This document shows positions 1-5,515 of a stretch of DNA of 5,840 nt, one piece after another. Origin of the DNA: Butyricicoccus sp. OM04-18BH (lineage in GTDB: Bacteria; Bacillota; Clostridia; Oscillospirales; Butyricicoccaceae); assembly GCF_003481705.1 (NCBI RefSeq), contig NZ_QULN01000027.1:289-6128 (forward strand), in the 5' to 3' direction. The position numbers were made by a program, and so were the translations under genes. Within the stretch, counting starts at the first letter, position 1; every line of letters begins with the position of its first letter. The notes under the pieces were generated by a model, which was given only the letters and a program-made list of their open reading frames with translations, had not been told where the DNA came from and did no database searches.

Positions 1-67
1 TCATGTGATATTATTTGAACGACTGTGTATTTCATACTACTGACTATTTAATTTCACATACGCAAAA

Positions 68-96
68 TTGATGATCGCGGAAATGTGAGGTACAAT
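68..96 (+). promoter_or_regulatory. Sigma-A-type promoter upstream of the two-component genes (P1)
   Basis: A -35 hexamer TTGATG (68-73) is followed after exactly 17 bp by a -10 hexamer TACAAT (91-96), which differs from TATAAT at one base. Transcription would begin near 103 and give a leader of about 118 nt for the response regulator. I infer that this is the basal promoter which keeps sensor and regulator present before induction, while the repeat-controlled promoter at 167-198 provides autoregulation. No promoter activity can be shown from sequence alone. Confidence 0.55.
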
Positions 97-106
97 ATAC
101 CTATAA

Positions 107-129
107 CTTTGGGACAATTTGTCCCGAAG
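107..129. promoter_or_regulatory. Operator-like palindrome just downstream of P1
   Basis: The core arms GGGACAA (111-117) and TTGTCCC (119-125) are perfectly complementary around a single T. The symmetry extends outward to 107 and 129 with one T/G position (110 against 126). It sits at about +4 to +26 relative to the predicted P1 start, a classical place for a repressor to block transcription. It could instead fold in the leader RNA, but no T-run follows, so it is not a terminator. Its sequence differs from the GTGA(C/G)(A/G)TTT half-sites used elsewhere in the window, so a different protein would be expected to bind it. Confidence 0.4.
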
Positions 130-166
130 ATCAGAGGTTGGTATCTAAAATAAAATCAGAAATATT

Positions 167-198
167 GTGAGGTTTTTGTGACATTTGGGTGCTATACT
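167..198 (+). promoter_or_regulatory. Repeat-controlled promoter of the response regulator (P2, first array)
   Basis: Two direct repeats, GTGAGGTTT (167-175) and GTGACATTT (178-186), start 11 bp apart, the usual spacing for tandem OmpR-family binding sites. A -10 hexamer TATACT (193-198) begins 26 bp after the first repeat and is preceded by TG at 190-191, making an extended -10. No good separate -35 is visible; the second repeat lies where one would be, as expected for an activator-dependent promoter. The same geometry recurs at 2010-2041 and 5365-5396. The predicted start near 205 leaves a leader of only about 16 nt, beginning at the Shine-Dalgarno sequence. Autoregulation by the adjacent response regulator is an inference. 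Confidence 0.6.
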
Positions 199-220
199 GA
201 AAATGAAGGAGTGTGATACC

Positions 221-904
221 ATGCGAATTTTAGTAGTCGAGGATGATCGGCTTTTGAATAATACTTTATGCTATAACTTGAATACTGCGGGCTATACGGT
301 TGATTCTGCACTGACAAAATCAGTGGCCAGTAGTTTCTTGACAAAGCAGGACTATGACCTGATTGTGCTGGATGTAAATTTGCCGGACGGGAACGGTTTT
401 GACTTCTGCCGGGAAATAAAAGAGCGTCGCCCTGATACCGTTATTATTTTTCTGACCGCAAATGATATGGAAAGCGATATGCTCAAAGGGTATGAACTGG
501 GCGCAGAGGATTATGTGACAAAACCTTTCCCTATGAGCGTCTTTCAAAAGAAATTAGCGGTAGTGCTGGGTAGGCTGACAAAACAATATGGTGGTGATAC
601 TTATGAGGATGGCACACTGACCATCAATTTTTCAGAAATGAGTGCTACTCTATCAGGAAAGCCACTTACATTCACCCCACTGGAATATCGACTTTTGAAA
701 ATCCTGATGAAAAATCCGCAGATTGTTTTGACCCGGCAAGTCTTGTTGGAAAAGCTGTGGGACGCAGACGGAAATTTTGTGGATGAACACGCTCTGACTG
801 CGGCGATCAGCCGGGTACGAAACAAAATCGAAACACCTGACCGTCAGTATATCAAAACGGTATATGGTATGGGCTATATGTGGATCGGAGGAGCGCTGAA
901 ATGA
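221..904 (+). CDS. OmpR/PhoB-family response regulator transcription factor
   Basis: This is a cytoplasmic DNA-binding regulator of 227 residues, the normal length for the family. The receiver domain (about 1-115) shows the acidic pair D8/D9, the phospho-acceptor D51 in VLDVNLPDGNG, T79 in FLTAND and K101 in the KPF motif. A winged-helix effector domain (about 126-222) has the FTPLEYRLLK motif, a recognition-helix region DEHALTAAISRVRNKIE and the terminal wing TVYGMGYMW. All residues needed for phosphotransfer are present. ATG 221 is chosen because AAGGAG (206-211) lies 9 nt upstream and the receiver begins immediately with MRILVVEDD; TTG 185 and ATG 203 are in frame but would add residues outside the fold and lack such a site. 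The stop overlaps the kinase start (ATGA), so the two are translationally coupled. It is the obvious candidate to bind the GTGA(C/G)(A/G)TTT repeats before its own gene and before the transporter. Subfamily (VanR-like or BceR-like) cannot be fixed by eye. Confidence 0.95.
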   Translation: MRILVVEDDRLLNNTLCYNLNTAGYTVDSALTKSVASSFLTKQDYDLIVLDVNLPDGNGFDFCREIKERRPDTVIIFLTANDMESDMLKGYELGAEDYVTKPFPMSVFQKKLAVVLGRLTKQYGGDTYEDGTLTINFSEMSATLSGKPLTFTPLEYRLLKILMKNPQIVLTRQVLLEKLWDADGNFVDEHALTAAISRVRNKIETPDRQYIKTVYGMGYMWIGGALK

Positions 905-1932
905 ATGTGCGAAAACTTTCCGTCAACAAAGCCTGTATCTTTTTTGCTGTTCTCCTGCTGGTGGCAATGGGGACGGTTTCAGCAGCTTTGTATGGGCTGA
1001 CCCAAAATATAACCGCTGTCTGGTATGTATTATTGTTCGGCATTTTTGTGCTGGTTTGCGCTGTTTGTTTTATGGTGCTGGTTCGCCGCAAACTGGCAAT
1101 GTTCTCCGATGCTTTTTGCAGTTTAATGGATGATATGTTATCCGGGAATATGCAGCCGAAACAGACTGTGGAAGAAGAAAGTCTTTTCTATAAAATTGAA
1201 TATCGGCTGAACCGTTTATATGAAGTCATGCAGGAAAACAAGAACGGCATTGCACAAGAACGGGCTGACCTGCAAGAACTGATTTCCGACATCTCCCATC
1301 AGGTCAAGACCCCGATTGCGAACTTGAAAATGATTAACAGCACTCTGCTTGAAAATGAAGTCCCTGTGCAAAAACAAAAAGAGTTTCTAACGGCACAGGC
1401 CAGCCAGCTTGATAAACTGGATTTTCTCATGCAGGCTATGATTAAAACCTCTCGTTTGGAAACAGGTGTTATTTCTCTGGAAAAGAAAAGCCAGCCGCTT
1501 TATGACACGCTTGCCGCCGCATTGGGAGGTATTCTTCTGAACGCCGAGAAAAAACAGATCAATGTTCAAGTGGACTGCCCGGAGAACTTGGTCGTTTCCC
1601 ATGACAGAAAATGGACAAGCGAAGCACTGTTCAATATTTTGGACAATGCAGTGAAATATACGCCGGAGGGCGGTCAAATCCGTGTTTCGGTTGAAAGTTG
1701 GGAAATGTATGTGAAAATCGACATTGCAGATACAGGCATTGGCATTTCAGAACAGCATCAGGGAGCAATTTTCAAGCGTTTCTATCGAGAGGACATCGTA
1801 CATGATGTAGATGGAATTGGTATTGGTCTATATCTGGCTCGTGAGATCGTAACCTTGCAAGGCGGTTATATCCGGGTAACATCCGAGGTTGGGAGGGGTT
1901 CAACTTTTTCCGTCTTTCTGCCTCGACAATAA
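901..1932 (+). CDS. Intramembrane-sensing-type sensor histidine kinase
   Basis: This is a membrane-bound kinase of 343 residues that should phosphorylate the regulator encoded just upstream. Two transmembrane segments (about 11-33 and 40-62) are joined by a loop of only a few residues, so there is no extracellular sensor domain; this matches the small intramembrane-sensing kinases that in Firmicutes sit beside ABC transporters. The cytoplasmic part has a DHp helix with H133 in the H-box DISHQVKTP, an N-box around N245-N249 (FNILDNAVKYTP), a G1 box D277-TGIG, an F-box FKRFYR near 291-296, a G2 box GIGIGL (305-310) and a terminal GRGSTFSVFLP. No catalytic residue appears to be missing. ATG 901 is preferred over GTG 880 because GGAGGAG (887-893) stands 7 nt before it and it overlaps the regulator stop. 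The signal may be a peptide antibiotic or the state of the downstream transporter, but the ligand is unknown. Confidence 0.94.
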   Translation: MNVRKLSVNKACIFFAVLLLVAMGTVSAALYGLTQNITAVWYVLLFGIFVLVCAVCFMVLVRRKLAMFSDAFCSLMDDMLSGNMQPKQTVEEESLFYKIEYRLNRLYEVMQENKNGIAQERADLQELISDISHQVKTPIANLKMINSTLLENEVPVQKQKEFLTAQASQLDKLDFLMQAMIKTSRLETGVISLEKKSQPLYDTLAAALGGILLNAEKKQINVQVDCPENLVVSHDRKWTSEALFNILDNAVKYTPEGGQIRVSVESWEMYVKIDIADTGIGISEQHQGAIFKRFYREDIVHDVDGIGIGLYLAREIVTLQGGYIRVTSEVGRGSTFSVFLPRQ

Positions 1933-1952
1933 AATAAGTACGCTAAAAAACA

Positions 1953-1976
1953 AAATGTCACAGGCCTATGACATTT
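1953..1976. promoter_or_regulatory. Inverted pair of regulator half-sites upstream of the transporter promoter
   Basis: The arms AAATGTCA (1953-1960) and TGACATTT (1969-1976) are perfect reverse complements, around a partly palindromic AGGCCT centre. Read outward, each arm is the same half-site found in the direct repeats: GTGACATTT on the minus strand (1961-1953) and ATGACATTT on the plus strand (1968-1976). The 24-bp unit matches the unit at 5308-5331 at 18 of 24 positions, and both units start exactly 57 bp before the direct repeats of their promoters. It is therefore better read as a protein-binding site than as a terminator; the stem is AT-rich and no T-run follows. Confidence 0.5.
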
Positions 1977-2009
1977 GAGATTTAATTAAACAGAGGTATT
2001 TTGTTTCCC

Positions 2010-2041
2010 GTGACATTTCTGTGAGGTTTACCTTTTATGAT
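2010..2041 (+). promoter_or_regulatory. Repeat-controlled promoter of the ABC transporter operon (second array)
   Basis: Direct repeats GTGACATTT (2010-2018) and GTGAGGTTT (2021-2029) start 11 bp apart. A -10 hexamer TATGAT (2036-2041) begins 26 bp after the first repeat, exactly as in the arrays at 167 and 5365. Transcription would start near 2048, giving a leader of about 26 nt that carries the ribosome binding site of the ATPase gene. The layout fits activation by a phosphorylated OmpR-family regulator bound next to RNA polymerase. A weak -35 overlap (GTGACA against TTGACA) has a 20-bp spacer, so activator dependence is likely. Confidence 0.62.
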
Positions 2042-2073
2042 AGAGCCATCAAAAAGAAAGGGTGGTGTTCTAT

Positions 2074-2739
2074 ATGAACATATTACAAACGACAGATTTG
2101 AAGAAATATTACGGCACCGAACCGAACATTACAAAAGCATTGGATGGCGTGACCCTATCCATTGAGGAAGGTGAATTTGTTGCCATTGTTGGTACTTCCG
2201 GCAGCGGTAAGTCTACTTTGCTGAACATGATGGGCGGGTTAGATACGCCAACTTCCGGCAGTATTAAAGTAAAAGGGAAAGAATTATCGAAACTCAAGGA
2301 TGAACAGCTTACCATCTTCCGCAGACGTAACATCGGGTTTATCTTTCAGAATTACAATCTTGTTCCTGTGCTGAATGTCTATGAAAATATTGTCCTGCCG
2401 GTGGAGCTGGATGGTGATACCGTGGACAAGCGGTTTATGGATGAAGTCGTGAAAATGTTGGCTCTCGATGGGAAGCTGAACAGTATGCCTAACAATCTGT
2501 CCGGCGGCCAGCAGCAGCGTGTAGCGATTGCCCGCGCCCTTGTTTCCAAACCAGCTATTATACTTGCAGATGAACCGACAGGCAATTTGGATAGCCGGAC
2601 AAGTAGTGATGTTCTTGGTTTGCTGAAAGTTACAAGTCAGAAGTTCCATCAAACGCTTGTAATGATTACCCATAACAATGAAATTGCCCAGCTTGCCGAC
2701 CGAATTATCCGTATTGAGGACGGAAAAATCGCACAGTGA
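2074..2739 (+). CDS. ABC transporter ATP-binding protein (MacB/LolD/BceA-type)
   Basis: This is the ATP-hydrolysing subunit of the transporter, 221 residues, typical for ATPases that pair with FtsX-type permeases. Visible motifs are Walker [10 protein letters not shown] (40-48), Q-loop Q92 in [10 protein letters not shown], the ABC signature LSGGQQQ (142-148), Walker B IILADEP (162-168) with catalytic E167, D-loop NLDS (171-174) and the H-loop histidine H200. The [15 protein letters not shown] stretch after the Q-loop is characteristic of the LolD/MacB/BceA group, which powers peptide, lipid or antibiotic handling rather than nutrient import. ATG 2074 is chosen because AAGGGTGG (2058-2065) lies 8 nt upstream; GTG 2062 and 2065 fall within that site. 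The permease begins 15 nt after the stop, so the two are co-transcribed and probably co-translated. The substrate is not evident from the sequence. Confidence 0.95.
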   Translation: MNILQTTDLKKYYGTEPNITKALDGVTLSIEEGEFVAIVGTSGSGKSTLLNMMGGLDTPTSGSIKVKGKELSKLKDEQLTIFRRRNIGFIFQNYNLVPVLNVYENIVLPVELDGDTVDKRFMDEVVKMLALDGKLNSMPNNLSGGQQQRVAIARALVSKPAIILADEPTGNLDSRTSSDVLGLLKVTSQKFHQTLVMITHNNEIAQLADRIIRIEDGKIAQ

Positions 2740-2754
2740 CAGGGGGTGACATTG

Positions 2755-5265
2755 ATGGATGATATTTTATTTGGGAACAATAATCAGGCAACAATCAATC
2801 GTCTTGCCAAAAGAAGCTACCGCGCTAATAAGCAGAGAAATGTTTTCGTTACCATCGCATTATTCTTGACCGCCTTTATGATTACATCTGTATTTAGTTT
2901 GGGGTGCAGTTATTTTGAAACCTATCAAATGCAGCAAATTCGTGCGATGGGCACGACTGCGGATGTGGCAATTACAAGCCTCTCAGAAGAACAATATGAA
3001 GAATTGAGCCGATCCAGCTTGGTATCCGTAGTTGGTGTCAGTCAGAGATTGGGCAGCATTGATACATCTGGAATGGACGATGCCCTGCTGAGTATTACTT
3101 GGATAGACGAAACAGAATGGCAAGAACACCGTGTACCAACAATTTCGGATATACACGGAGATTATCCGCAAGCAAAAAATGAAATTATGCTCCCTACATG
3201 GGCTTTGCGTGCAATGGGGATTGATGATCCACAGATAGGGATGAATATTTCCCTTTCCTATCAACTCGGAACAGATTATCAATATATCTCCGATGAATTT
3301 GTTTTGTCGGGCTATTACACAGATTATTCGGCTTCACGTGCAGGCAACCGTGGTGCCGCTTATGTTTCGGAGCTTTTTGCAACACAAACAGGGCTTCCCT
3401 TTGATGGTGTGTCTACTGCAATGATTTCTTTTTCTGATGGCAGTAATGCCCTGCGATCCTGTGAAAAACTAAAACGGAAGATTTCGTTTACAGAAAGTCA
3501 GTCCTTTGAAATTGTACCTATTGCTCAGAGCAATTCCACCACCATTGTTCTTCCACTGGCTGCTATTATCGTCTTTATCATTATCAGCGGCTATTTGCTG
3601 ATTTATAACATTCTGTATATCTCAATTTCAAGAGATACACAATTCTATGGACAGCTTAAAACGATAGGCACGACAAAAAGACAAATCAAGCGGATCGTGC
3701 GTTCTCAAATATTCAGAACGGCGGTGATCGGTATTCCCAGCGGCCTGATTGTCGGTGGTATTGTTTCGCTTGGACTTGTTCCGTTTGCCATGAATATGAT
3801 GTACTCAAGCGATACAGACCTTGGGGAGATAGTGTCCTTTTCCCCCATTATTTTTGCGGGTGCCGCAATCTTCACATTTTTTACTGCAATCATCGGCAGC
3901 ATGAAACCAGCGAAAATAGCTGCAAGTATTTCTCCTGTTGCGGCTTCACGCTATACGGAGGCAAATACAAGGAGTTACCGAGATCATAAGAGCCATAGAA
4001 CAAAATTATCTCGGATGGCACGAGATAATATTTTTAGAAACCCTAAAAGCGCTTTCCTTACTTTTGCGTCCTTATTTTTAGGCTTAATATTGTTTTTGGT
4101 TTCTGCTGGTCTACTATCAAGCCTAAGTCCCGACAATTTTGTAAATCAATGGGGAGAAAGTGATTTCGCATTGACTTACAGCATTTCCGAAGAAGGAAAC
4201 CTGCTCACTGATGAAATGTTGCAGCAAATTGAAACAATGCAGGGAATTGAAAATCTGCGCGTCACTTATTCTGCTTCACCGTGGCCCACTATGGATGTCA
4301 TTTACGACGAAAATGTATTCGGGAAATATATTGATTCCTTGGATGGCGTATCAGGTCTTGATCTTTCAAATGCGGAAACACGAAAAAACTATACAGATAA
4401 TTTTTGGAGCGGCGTTTACGGAATAGATTCCAGATATATCGAAGAACTTAATAAAACGCTTGATAAGCCTATTGACTTAACCGCCTTTGAAAAGGGAGAG
4501 TTGGTGGTTTTGTCCGCTATGACGGATGATGAGGGAAACCTATTGATTCAGCCAGGGCAAGCAATCACCGTTGTCGGTGAGTCCGGGGAACAGGTCTTTA
4601 CAGTGGCAACTGGCTTTCTGGACGCTGATTTTCAGAGTGGTCGAGGAAATGAGAGAGGTACTGCCCCTGATTTGTATATCAGTGAGCAGGCAATAGAGAA
4701 GTTGTCTGGAGAAACCAAAATCTTTCGGATTGCTTTTGATACGATTGATAGCAGTTATGACAAAGGGATTATGGAGCAGCTTCAATCCATTACTGCTTCG
4801 TCACCGGGCATTACGATTCTGTCACGATATGAAAAGCAGCAAGAAATGGCCGGATATTTGCTGACCTCAAGGATTATAGCCGCAGGGTTGTCCGCTGTAT
4901 TTTTGCTGATAGGAATTATGAATTTCATTAACACAATGGTTGTTAGTGTAAATACTCGGAAACATGAATTTGCAACACTTGAAAGTATAGGAATGACGAA
5001 AAAGCAAATTAGAAATGTATTGCTTTGGGAAGGCGGGTATTATTGGAGTATTTCTTTCCTACTGCTTGCCACACTGGGAACAGCGATATATATTCCAATA
5101 TACTCAGCCTTTAGAAGAATGGTTCCTTATGCAGCTTTTCACTATCCTGTAATTTCTCTGTTGGTTGTCGCAGCTATTGTTTTGCTGGTCTGCTTGGCAA
5201 CCCCCGTCATAACTTTCATGCAAAATGTTAAGCAAAGCGTTGTAGAGAGACTGCGGCAGAATTAA
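2755..5265 (+). CDS. Large ABC transporter permease with two FtsX domains
   Basis: This is the 836-residue membrane subunit that partners the preceding ATPase. I see eight likely transmembrane segments: about 29-50, 263-288, 320-345, 362-383, 434-456, 703-731, 757-785 and 797-822. Two large extracellular regions follow the first (about 53-262) and fifth (about 457-702) segments. Each half ends in an FtsX domain, and the cytoplasmic coupling motif occurs twice: LKTIGTTKRQIKRIV near 301-315 and LESIGMTKKQIRNVL near 742-756. This is the fused form of a MacB-like 4+4 arrangement, not the BceB layout (10 segments with one extracellular domain between segments 7 and 8). ATG 2755 is chosen because AGGGGGTG (2741-2748) is 6 nt upstream; GTG 2746 overlaps that site. 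The frame is intact throughout. Efflux or membrane extraction of an antimicrobial peptide is the likeliest job, by family and by the adjacent kinase, but lipid transport or a purely sensory role is possible. Confidence 0.92.
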   Translation: MDDILFGNNNQATINRLAKRSYRANKQRNVFVTIALFLTAFMITSVFSLGCSYFETYQMQQIRAMGTTADVAITSLSEEQYEELSRSSLVSVVGVSQRLGSIDTSGMDDALLSITWIDETEWQEHRVPTISDIHGDYPQAKNEIMLPTWALRAMGIDDPQIGMNISLSYQLGTDYQYISDEFVLSGYYTDYSASRAGNRGAAYVSELFATQTGLPFDGVSTAMISFSDGSNALRSCEKLKRKISFTESQSFEIVPIAQSNSTTIVLPLAAIIVFIIISGYLLIYNILYISISRDTQFYGQLKTIGTTKRQIKRIVRSQIFRTAVIGIPSGLIVGGIVSLGLVPFAMNMMYSSDTDLGEIVSFSPIIFAGAAIFTFFTAIIGSMKPAKIAASISPVAASRYTEANTRSYRDHKSHRTKLSRMARDNIFRNPKSAFLTFASLFLGLILFLVSAGLLSSLSPDNFVNQWGESDFALTYSISEEGNLLTDEMLQQIETMQGIENLRVTYSASPWPTMDVIYDENVFGKYIDSLDGVSGLDLSNAETRKNYTDNFWSGVYGIDSRYIEELNKTLDKPIDLTAFEKGELVVLSAMTDDEGNLLIQPGQAITVVGESGEQVFTVATGFLDADFQSGRGNERGTAPDLYISEQAIEKLSGETKIFRIAFDTIDSSYDKGIMEQLQSITASSPGITILSRYEKQQEMAGYLLTSRIIAAGLSAVFLLIGIMNFINTMVVSVNTRKHEFATLESIGMTKKQIRNVLLWEGGYYWSISFLLLATLGTAIYIPIYSAFRRMVPYAAFHYPVISLLVVAAIVLLVCLATPVITFMQNVKQSVVERLRQN

Positions 5266-5277
5266 ATATTTGCGATG

Positions 5278-5306
5278 AAAACCGGGAGATTATTCTCCCG
5301 GTTTTT
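5278..5306 (+). terminator. Rho-independent terminator of the transporter operon
   Basis: A perfect 12-bp stem (5278-5289 with 5294-5305) has the GC-rich core CCGGGAGA/TCTCCCGG and a 4-nt loop, and runs into five T residues (5302-5306). It starts 12 nt after the permease stop codon. The A-run on the left side (5278-5281) means it could also stop transcription arriving from the right. It closes the operon, which makes the promoter array directly behind it stand out as a separate unit. Confidence 0.9.
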
Positions 5307-5307
5307 C

Positions 5308-5331
5308 AAATCTCACAGGTTCGTGAGATTT
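5308..5331. promoter_or_regulatory. Inverted pair of regulator half-sites behind the operon terminator
   Basis: AAATCTCAC (5308-5316) and GTGAGATTT (5323-5331) are perfect 9-bp reverse complements separated by AGGTTC. Each arm reads as GTGAGATTT, a variant of the half-site at the other promoters. Compared with the dyad at 1953-1976, position 5 is C instead of G and position 20 is G instead of C: both arms changed together, so the symmetry is kept. It lies exactly 57 bp before the direct repeats at 5365, the same distance as in the second array. The sequence also forms a short hairpin, but no T-run follows it. Confidence 0.55.
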
Positions 5332-5364
5332 CAGCCCATTATTCTGTCGAAACAGCGTGTGTCA

Positions 5365-5396
5365 GTGACATTTCTGTGAGGATTGCTTGTTAAGAT
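5365..5396 (+). promoter_or_regulatory. Repeat-controlled promoter with no protein gene behind it (third array)
   Basis: GTGACATTT (5365-5373) and GTGAGGATT (5376-5384) start 11 bp apart; the first 17 bases are identical to the array at 2010. A -10 hexamer TAAGAT (5391-5396) starts 26 bp after the first repeat and is preceded by TG (5388-5389), an extended -10. The 33-bp spacers between dyad and direct repeats in the second and third arrays show no evident similarity, so the shared layout looks selected rather than the result of a recent copy. Transcription would start near 5403, running into two strong hairpins and then towards the right edge. Confidence 0.55.
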
Positions 5397-5402
5397 AAGC
5401 GC

Positions 5403-5515
5403 AAAAGGAACAAGCTGCCGCACGACGGCAAAAGAAAAAAAGCCGTCGTACAGCAGCCTATCTACACGCCCATTTGAAACGGCGGCTTTGATTTTCAGAG
5501 CCGCCGTTTCTTTGC
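5403..5515 (+). ncRNA. Possible regulator-controlled small RNA or structured leader
   Basis: The interval runs from the predicted start of the third promoter to the end of a terminator-like hairpin, about 110 nt. Hairpin 1 pairs 5414-5429 with 5442-5457: 16 positions with two C/A mismatches, closed by a 12-nt loop of A residues with one G (5430-5441). Hairpin 2 (5476-5510) follows after 18 nt. No start codon with a ribosome binding site is visible inside. The A-rich loop would be an accessible single-stranded patch in RNA. Whether it is a free-standing RNA or the 5' end of a longer leader depends on how well hairpin 2 terminates. I do not recognise an Rfam family here. Confidence 0.3.
5476..5515 (+). 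terminator. Strong GC-rich hairpin, probable terminator or attenuator
   Basis: GAAACGGCGGCT (5476-5487) pairs perfectly with AGCCGCCGTTTC (5499-5510). The stem continues inward through a T/G wobble and three more pairs to a TTT triloop (5492-5494), about 16 pairs in all. The right side reads GTTTCTTTG, an interrupted T-stretch that is weaker than a textbook terminator. The A-run on the left arm is short, so termination from the other strand is also possible but less likely. The left arm can alternatively pair with hairpin 1, as described in the findings. Confidence 0.5.

Noticed and set aside
1..67. Possible end of an upstream gene or element boundary
   Set aside because: The AT-rich stretch shows no coding pattern, terminator or terminal repeat that I can support.
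1953..1976. Terminator between the kinase and the ATPase gene
   Set aside because: The stem is AT-rich with a mismatch at the centre and lacks a following T-run. Its arms match the regulator half-sites, so a binding site explains it better. Read-through from the kinase gene remains possible.
2284..2673. A 129-residue minus-strand frame opposite the ATPase gene
   Set aside because: It is the shadow of a gene with intact Walker and signature motifs; it has no domain resemblance or promoter of its own. The same applies to the minus-strand frame at 1387-1677 and the others opposite the permease.
4211..4426. A 71-residue + strand frame inside the permease gene
   Set aside because: It lies wholly within the intact permease frame, has no convincing ribosome binding site and no recognisable product.
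2074..5265. Naming the transporter BceAB (bacitracin-type)
   Set aside because: The kinase and ATPase fit that group, but the permease layout (two FtsX halves, two extracellular domains, 836 residues) does not, so a specific name and substrate would be unsupported.
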